A stretch of DNA of 19,367 nt, taken from the NCBI GenBank assembly GCA_002717285.1, contig PBDF01000006.1, positions 117,254-136,620 on the forward strand, given 5' to 3'. The notes beneath the pieces were generated by a model. It saw only the letters and a program-made list of their open reading frames with translations. It was not told the DNA's origin and searched no databases. Within the stretch, counting starts at the first letter, position 1, and the number at the start of each line of letters is the position of its first letter. The position numbers and the translations under genes are program-made. This document shows positions 14,802 through 19,367 of the stretch, in pieces. Source of the stretch: Magnetovibrio sp. Lineage in GTDB: Bacteria > Pseudomonadota > Alphaproteobacteria > Rhodospirillales_A > JABHCV01.

Positions 14802-16103
14802 ATGACTGACAGTAAGAACCCACAAACTCAGGTTCTGCACGCTGGCTGGAGAGGTGATCCCACCACAGGTTCAGTTGCTGTACCGATCCATCAAACAACA
14901 TCATATCAGTTCAACAGTACAGAACATGCAGAAAACTTATTTGCGCTATCTGAACTAGGAAACATATACACTCGCATAATGAACCCCACTAACGACGTTT
15001 TAGAAAAACGCGTAGCTGCATTAGAGGGTGGTGTAGCTGCATTAGCTGTAGCATCGGGACAGTCGGCATCCGCATTTGCGGTCCAAAATCTAGCAAAAGC
15101 TGGTGATAATATTGTGAGTTCTACTGACCTATACGGAGGTACATGGAACTTATTTGCTAATACATTAAAAGATCAGGGTGTTGAGGTGCGTTTTGTAGAC
15201 CCAACAGAACCAGAAAATTTTAAAAACGCCACAGATGAAAATACACGTGCTTATTATGCAGAAACACTACCCAATCCAAAATTATGTGTCTTCCCAATAG
15301 AAGAATTTGCCGATATTGGACGAAAAATGGGCATCCCACTTATAATGGATAATACCGCAGCCCCGGTATTGTGTCGTCCAATTGAACATGGTGCAGCAGT
15401 AATCGTCTACTCTTGCACTAAATATATTGGTGGGCAAGGTACGTCCATTGGTGGAATGATTATTGATGGTGGTAATTTTGATTGGGAAAAAGCTGGCGTA
15501 GACCGCCAACCTGCTCTGAATACACCTGACCCCAGTTACCATGGAGCTGTATGGGTTGAGGCTGTAAAGCCAATCGGACCCGTGTCCTACATTATCAAGG
15601 CACGTACCACGTTGTTGCGAGATTTAGGAAGTGCTATGAGCCCATTTAATGCATTCCAAATTATTCAGGGTATGGAGACCCTGCCACTACGTATGAATGC
15701 GCATAGTAATAATGCAGAAAAAGTAGCTGACTACCTTGATAAACATAAAACAGTAACAAAGGTAATATATCCAAGCTTGCAAAATGGTGAAAACAAGCGC
15801 CGTGCAAACAAATATCTATCGGGTGGTTTTAGTGGTTTGCTGGGTTTTGAATTGGAGGGTGGCAAAAAAGCAGGCTGCGCTTTCATCGAAGCGCTAGAGA
15901 TGTTTTATCATGTAGCAAACATTGGTGACTCACGATCTTTAGCAATTCACCCCGCAAGTACAACACATTCGCAATTGACGCCAGAGGAAAAAGAGGCAAG
16001 TGGTGTCACGGAAGGCTACATACGCCTATCAATTGGTATTGAACACATGGCTGACATCATTACTGACCTTGGCCAGGCTTTGGGATTCAGATCTTCTGTT
16101 TAG
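14802..16103 (+). CDS. metY: O-acetylhomoserine sulfhydrylase-type PLP enzyme (MetY-like)
   Basis: A 433-residue fold-type I PLP enzyme of the Cys/Met metabolism family. O-acetylhomoserine plus sulfide would give homocysteine, feeding methionine synthesis. Seen: the opening TQVLHAGWRGDPTTGSVAVPI, YTRIMNPTND (56-65), LAVASGQSASAFAVQNLA, DNTAAPVLCRPIEHGA (183-198), and the PLP lysine K207 in VYSCTKYIGGQGTSIGG. The length and the insert (YHGAVWVEAVKP) fit MetY rather than the shorter cystathionine gamma-synthase or MetZ. ATG 14802 has AGGAGAG six bases upstream, one of the best ribosome-binding sites here; an in-frame upstream frame from 14769 is rejected. The leader contains a possible structured element. 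Single gene by spacing. Confidence 0.9.
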   Translation: MTDSKNPQTQVLHAGWRGDPTTGSVAVPIHQTTSYQFNSTEHAENLFALSELGNIYTRIMNPTNDVLEKRVAALEGGVAALAVASGQSASAFAVQNLAKAGDNIVSSTDLYGGTWNLFANTLKDQGVEVRFVDPTEPENFKNATDENTRAYYAETLPNPKLCVFPIEEFADIGRKMGIPLIMDNTAAPVLCRPIEHGAAVIVYSCTKYIGGQGTSIGGMIIDGGNFDWEKAGVDRQPALNTPDPSYHGAVWVEAVKPIGPVSYIIKARTTLLRDLGSAMSPFNAFQIIQGMETLPLRMNAHSNNAEKVADYLDKHKTVTKVIYPSLQNGENKRRANKYLSGGFSGLLGFELEGGKKAGCAFIEALEMFYHVANIGDSRSLAIHPASTTHSQLTPEEKEASGVTEGYIRLSIGIEHMADIITDLGQALGFRSSV

Positions 16104-16306
16104 TTTTCTATTTGAGAATATTGATTTTATTCTTTGAGATATGGATGAGTTTTTTCTTGATTAAACTTTTGTGTCTGTCCAAGAAAATGGAACGTAAAAA
16201 ACATTACCCATGAATTTGTTAGTGGTGGGCCGAGGAGGTTTAGTTGAGCTCACTTGGGCAAAAAACTCTTTTGGTTTTTACTAAAATGTTCACAACTGGT
16301 TGATGT
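16104..16306. other. Convergent intergenic region between metY-type gene and peroxiredoxin
   Basis: 203 bases. It holds an AT-rich hairpin AGAATA-TTGATTT-TATTCT (16115-16133) with no following T run, so a weak terminator at best, an AGGAGG at about 16232-16237, and the purD-like short frame at 16210-16284 described separately. No other coding potential. Confidence 0.4.
16210..16284 (+). pseudogene. Possible relic of purD N-terminus (24-codon frame)
   Basis: The frame from ATG 16210 to TAA 16284 reads MNLLVVGRGGLVELTWAK then NSFGFY. Phosphoribosylamine-glycine ligase (PurD) starts with MNVLVVGSGGREHALAWK in many bacteria. The first ten residues and the E-x-L-x-W pattern agree if a two-residue gap is allowed. 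The frame stops where PurD would continue. It is too short for a protein of its own and has no promoter I can identify. This could be a decayed duplicate, a recombination scar or chance; I favour a relic at low confidence. Confidence 0.25.
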
Positions 16307-16819
16307 TCAAACTTTTGAGGTTAAGTAAGAAATTACCCAATTTGGGTCAGATGTGCTTTTATGGATTGGATAGTGAATAGCCTCAATAGTGCCATTTTCT
16401 ATAACTAACGTGATCCTTTTTATTAATATTTTGTTATCAACAGTAAATGTGGGTATCCTCAAGGTATCGCAAAACTCAAATTTAGAATCGCTTAAAATTA
16501 AAAAAGGTAAAATCAGTCTCTCTGCCATTTCCTTCTGATAATCTGTATCTTGTGTACTCACTCCATAAATTGAAGCATTTAAATTTGAAATTTCCAAAAA
16601 ATTATTCTTGTATTCGCAGTTTTGAAGAGTGCATCCTCTGGCACCTGGAATTTCATCCCAGCTAGTTGGGGACTCTATCCCAGGTTTACTTGTCATTGGA
16701 TAGCAAAACAATATTGTTGTGCCTAACAACCTAGAAAGATTTATCGAAGAGCCGTTGGTTGCCGGTAATGTTATATGTGGCAAACGGGCACCTAAAAGAT
16801 GTTCACAGGAATTCTTCAT
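16307..16819 (-). CDS. PrxQ/BCP-like peroxiredoxin with insertion before active site
   Basis: A 170-residue thioredoxin-fold peroxidase. Residues 10-40 form the expected N-terminal half (LGARLPHITLPATNGS, TTILFCYP). The active site C63-T-L-Q-N-C68 has peroxidatic C63 and a resolving cysteine five residues on, as in E. coli BCP (C45/C50). Between the CYP strand end (41) and GC63T there are about 20 extra residues (including SWDEIPGARG) that ordinary BCP lacks; I recall a subfamily with the P-x-W-x-x-IPGARGCT pattern. It should reduce peroxides with thioredoxin-type donors. ATG 16819 follows an AGAGA-type site. Neighbours are convergent metY and the MFS gene (same strand, 226 bases upstream of it), so probably its own transcript. 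Confidence 0.83.
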   Translation of the reverse strand: MKNSCEHLLGARLPHITLPATNGSSINLSRLLGTTILFCYPMTSKPGIESPTSWDEIPGARGCTLQNCEYKNNFLEISNLNASIYGVSTQDTDYQKEMAERLILPFLILSDSKFEFCDTLRIPTFTVDNKILIKRITLVIENGTIEAIHYPIHKSTSDPNWVISYLTSKV

Positions 16820-17045
16820 TCTCTGTATTTTATATATTTTTTAATTTGCAACTTCATTACTTTCTCACGCGACTATCTCTCCAGATATTTTTCTATATTA
16901 GTAATATCTAAAAAATAACAGATATTTTGTTGACTGACAAAAAATGATTTTATGCATAAATTATTGTGAGGTAACCAGTCAAAAAAATGCTAGTTAAATT
17001 AAGTTTCAATATTTAAGCAAAGACCGTGCTATTTAAGATGTGGAC
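16820..17045. other. Intergenic region upstream of peroxiredoxin gene
   Basis: 226 bases, very AT-rich. Contains the 7-bp hairpin AGATATT/AATATCT (16883-16909), a perfect 12-base palindrome TTTATGCATAAA (16949-16960), and outlying inverted arms TTGACTG (16930-16936) and CAGTCAA (16976-16982). On the minus strand these lie after the MFS stop and before the peroxiredoxin start, so they may include both an MFS transcript end and a peroxiredoxin promoter/operator. No T-run terminator was found. Confidence 0.4.
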
Positions 17046-18254
17046 CTATTTAACACGGTTGATTACCAGGGTAACCAGGGTGGCGGCAAAAATCATATAT
17101 GCCGCAGAGGCTAGGGAAATTTCTTCAATTGTGAAACCTTTATCAATTGCTGCCCCCATGATTGGTGGTGATAGAGCTGTAGAAAACACCATAAAAGCTG
17201 TGCCTATGGCTTTGATAGCTCCAAGGTGAGTAACACCATAAGTTTCAGCCCAAATTGCTCCGTGTATGACTCCAACTGCACCTGCTGATAAACCGAAAAG
17301 AGCCATAAAAATTCCACCTATTAAAAGTGTGTTATAATTAGCTATAAGCGCTAAGCCAACTATAGCTGGGATCAGATAAAAGCGCATAGTGTTTTTGGCT
17401 GTAAAGCGATCTACAAGAACTCCAGTTGCTATGGCTGAAAAGATCTGTGCAATTGCATATATGACAAAAAATCCAACAAATACATGTAGACTCCAGCCCT
17501 TGCTTTCTATCAGGTGCACTTGATGAAAAAATAATCCCGTATAGATGAAACTAGTGGCCAGAAAACTTGGTAAAAAGGCATAAAAGCGAAAATCTTTTAG
17601 AACTTGCTCTCGTGACCAATCGTTAATTTGTCGCTCAACTTGAAGAGTCTTTTTTTCTTTGGCACTGAATAAATGCTGCTCACTATGGCCTTTAAGTAAC
17701 CAAAGCATGAAAGGAACAATTATGAAAAAAACTATGATACCAATTCCTCCCCACATTTGGCGCCACCCATAAGTGGCTATAAGAGCTACAGCTATTGACG
17801 GAAAGAATGCTTCACCCAATGGATACCCCATAGAGGCAAGACTGAGGGCTTTACCTCTGTGATGGTTAAAATAACGTGCAATAGAAACGGAAGAAATATG
17901 ACCTAATAGGCCTTGTCCCATAAATCTTAGGCCAAAAATAGCAAGCATTAACCAGATTGTTTGATTTGCAACTGACATGTTTAGACAAGCCAGAGCAAGA
18001 CCAACGAGGACCATAGTTGCGTAATAGCGAAGATCAACGTCATCTATTTTTCGCCCAGCCCAGATCAATAGACCAGCACTAGCCAGTGTTGCTGAGGAGT
18101 AAATTAGACCAAAATCACCATGGCTTAACCCAAATGCTGATCTAATATCAGCACTTGAAAGTGCAATAAAAAAAGTTTGGCCAAAAGATGAAAAGAATGC
18201 CGAAAAAAAACCAAATGCCAGCAAACGGGTGTTAATTGAAAAGAAAGTTGACAT
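17046..18254 (-). CDS. Major facilitator superfamily transporter
   Basis: A 402-residue inner-membrane protein with about 12 hydrophobic segments in two halves separated by a charged loop (residues about 190-220, SEQHLFSAKEKKTLQVERQIND). MFS features: a GRKIDDVDLR motif-A-like loop between TM2 and TM3, GLRFMGQGLLGH in TM4, and a repeated GVLVDRFTAKNTMRF in the C-terminal half. The general type resembles oxalate/formate or monocarboxylate-type MFS members; the substrate cannot be named. ATG 18254 chosen (MSTFFSINTRLL); a TTG at 18287 adds 11 residues and has no clear ribosome site. Divergent from the YciB gene. Confidence 0.88.
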   Translation of the reverse strand: MSTFFSINTRLLAFGFFSAFFSSFGQTFFIALSSADIRSAFGLSHGDFGLIYSSATLASAGLLIWAGRKIDDVDLRYYATMVLVGLALACLNMSVANQTIWLMLAIFGLRFMGQGLLGHISSVSIARYFNHHRGKALSLASMGYPLGEAFFPSIAVALIATYGWRQMWGGIGIIVFFIIVPFMLWLLKGHSEQHLFSAKEKKTLQVERQINDWSREQVLKDFRFYAFLPSFLATSFIYTGLFFHQVHLIESKGWSLHVFVGFFVIYAIAQIFSAIATGVLVDRFTAKNTMRFYLIPAIVGLALIANYNTLLIGGIFMALFGLSAGAVGVIHGAIWAETYGVTHLGAIKAIGTAFMVFSTALSPPIMGAAIDKGFTIEEISLASAAYMIFAATLVTLVINRVK

Positions 18255-18322
18255 AATTATTTGAGGATAATGCAGGTTGACTAACAAACGTCAAAGAATA
18301 ATTTTGAACCCCAGAAAAAAAC

Positions 18323-18342
18323 ATAACACTACAATATGTTAT
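18323..18342. promoter_or_regulatory. Inverted repeat between MFS and YciB genes
   Basis: ATAACA (18323-18328) and TGTTAT (18337-18342) are exact reverse complements with an 8-base spacer, in the 155-base divergent gap. The spacing suits a dimeric regulator, but the arms are short and AT-rich, so chance is possible. It lies closer to the YciB gene start (about 70 bases) and could overlap either promoter. Confidence 0.3.
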
Positions 18343-18409
18343 AAATTTGAAGCTATAAATTTTTTGGAACTAGCTTGCCCTTTTTTGCTATTTAGTTCAT
18401 AAGATTTTG

Positions 18410-18985
18410 ATGTCAGATTTAGAAAATAGAAATAATAGGTTGCGTTTTGCAGTTGAGTATGGGCCACTTATTGTTTTTTTTATTACTTACTACATTTCAG
18501 ATTTATTTGTCGCAACAGCATCAATTATGATTGCAACTGCACTTGCACTGGCACTTTCGTATCTATTTGATCGTTATATTCCGACTCTGCCGGTGATAAC
18601 AGCTTGCATCATAGGAGTTTTTGGGGGGCTAACTTTGTGGCTACAAGATGAAACTTTCATTAAAATGAAGCCAACTATTATTCAAGCAATTTTTGGAACG
18701 GTTTTGATAGCTGGCCTTGTAGCTAAACGATTATTTTTAAAATCTCTAATGGGGGCGGCTTGGCATTTAACAGATGAAGGTTGGAAAGTCTTAACAATAC
18801 GTTTCGCTGTTTTTTTCTTTGTTTTGGCTATTTTGAATGAGGTAGTTTGGCGTACCCAAAGTACAGAGGTTTGGGTTAACTTTAAGGTATTTGGTCTGAT
18901 GAGTTTAACTATCATTTTTATTTTCACTCAGTTGTCATTATTAAAACGCTATGCCATTGAGGATCAACCTGATGGCAAAAAGTAA
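18410..18985 (+). CDS. yciB: YciB/IspA-family inner-membrane septation protein
   Basis: 191 residues, about six TM segments (roughly 12-30, 32-52, 58-78, 90-106, 129-147, 158-178). Hallmarks are the N-terminal EYGPLIVFFITYY, the central QAIFGTVLIAGLVAKRLFLKSLMGAAW with LTDEGWKVLTIRFAVFFF, and ILNEVVWRTQSTEVWVNFKVFG, all characteristic of YciB (intracellular septation protein A), involved in envelope integrity and cell division. ATG 18410 is preferred; a TTG at 18407 directly before it would add one residue. Ribosome site is weak (TAAG). Divergent from the MFS gene. Confidence 0.9.
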   Translation: MSDLENRNNRLRFAVEYGPLIVFFITYYISDLFVATASIMIATALALALSYLFDRYIPTLPVITACIIGVFGGLTLWLQDETFIKMKPTIIQAIFGTVLIAGLVAKRLFLKSLMGAAWHLTDEGWKVLTIRFAVFFFVLAILNEVVWRTQSTEVWVNFKVFGLMSLTIIFIFTQLSLLKRYAIEDQPDGKK

Positions 18986-19058
18986 GGTGTAATCAAATTG
19001 TTGTTATTCAAAATAGGTCATCAAGGCTGAACAATAAATAAAACCAAAAAAGTCACTT

Positions 19059-19367
19059 TTAGCACAAAGAATTTTTGTTTGTGAGACTCCTCTCGGTTGC
19101 CCAATCGAGCACTTCATCATAAGTACCTCGAAATACTATTTTGTTTGACTGTGCCTCCAGCTGGTATGAATACATGGGATCGTAATAGTCTCTTAACATT
19201 GCAACTATCCATGCTTCATGACCACTAATATCTCCGTGATTACTTTGTTGGTGTAATGCATCTTTCATTAACTTCGCGATTAGTTTGTAATTTTCTAACC
19301 CTAGGCGTTTACGGACCCTAAAAAGGCTTTGAGTTAAATAATTTTCAAACATCTCCCAACCGTTAAT
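19059..19367 (-). CDS. C-terminal fragment resembling tRNA 2-selenouridine synthase (MnmH/SelU)
   Basis: The frame is open from the right edge (reading INGWEMFENYLTQSLF) to TAA at 19059-19061, so the N-terminus lies outside the window. A helical segment ends in VRKRLGLENY, then HEAWIVAMLRDYYDPMYSYQLEAQSNKIVFRGTYDEVLDWA. This C-terminal pattern resembles what I recall of MnmH/SelU, which replaces sulfur by selenium in the 2-thiouridine of tRNA wobble positions and can also geranylate it. The rhodanese and P-loop domains that would confirm this are not in the window, so this is tentative. An internal ATG at 19352 is probably not the start. Confidence 0.55.
   Translation of the reverse strand: MNGWEMFENYLTQSLFRVRKRLGLENYKLIAKLMKDALHQQSNHGDISGHEAWIVAMLRDYYDPMYSYQLEAQSNKIVFRGTYDEVLDWATERSLTNKNSLC

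Noticed and set aside
16115..16133. Intrinsic terminator after the metY-type gene
   Set aside because: The AGAATA/TATTCT stem is all weak pairs but one and is not followed by a T run.

Overview
The window looks like chromosomal DNA of an AT-rich (about 40% G+C by eye, not counted) free-living, probably marine, alphaproteobacterium. The main evidence is the gene string hisG-hisD-UPF0262-phosphatase-infA-maf-RNase G/E-yacG-tRNA-Phe, an arrangement I associate with Rhodospirillales-like Alphaproteobacteria. Genus and species cannot be read from the sequence.

Layout. (1) 1-62 (-): the N-terminus of a CspA-type cold-shock protein running off the left edge, with a long AT-rich leader shared with the his promoter region. 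(2) 359-5886 (+): a compact housekeeping operon with several 4-8 bp stop/start overlaps: short-form HisG, HisD, a UPF0262 protein, a low-molecular-weight phosphatase-like protein, IF-1, Maf, an RNase G-like endonuclease and YacG, followed by tRNA-Phe(GAA) at 5985-6060. (3) 6145-8530 (+): two tandem GT9 (heptosyltransferase-family) glycosyltransferases, probably for cell-surface glycan or LPS core. (4) 8700-12105 (-): a gene set resembling the zinc-responsive P. aeruginosa PA4063-PA4066 / Vibrio Zrg systems: a DUF3299 protein, a His-rich DUF2796 (ZrgA-like) periplasmic protein, a LolD/MacB-like ATPase and an FtsX-type permease. A near-perfect 34-bp palindrome containing a Zur-box-like core lies between the DUF3299 and DUF2796 genes. 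(5) 12420-14525 (+): a TPR-sulfotransferase fusion. (6) 14802-16103 (+): an O-acetylhomoserine sulfhydrylase-type PLP enzyme, preceded by a structured stretch that is either a leader RNA or the end of the upstream transcript. (7) 16307-16819 (-): a PrxQ/BCP-like peroxiredoxin with an insertion before the active site. (8) 17046-18254 (-) and 18410-18985 (+): a divergent MFS transporter and YciB-type septation protein pair. (9) 19059-19367 (-): the C-terminus of a protein resembling tRNA 2-selenouridine synthase, running off the right edge.

The most interesting part is the zinc-type module at 8700-12132: a His-rich periplasmic protein, a MacB-like ABC pair and a DUF3299 protein under what looks like a Zur operator. 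The transport mechanism of such systems is poorly understood. Smaller points are a duplicated start region on infA, a purD-like coding relic at 16210-16284, and the metY-type leader. I saw no insertion sequence, CRISPR array, integrase or rRNA.
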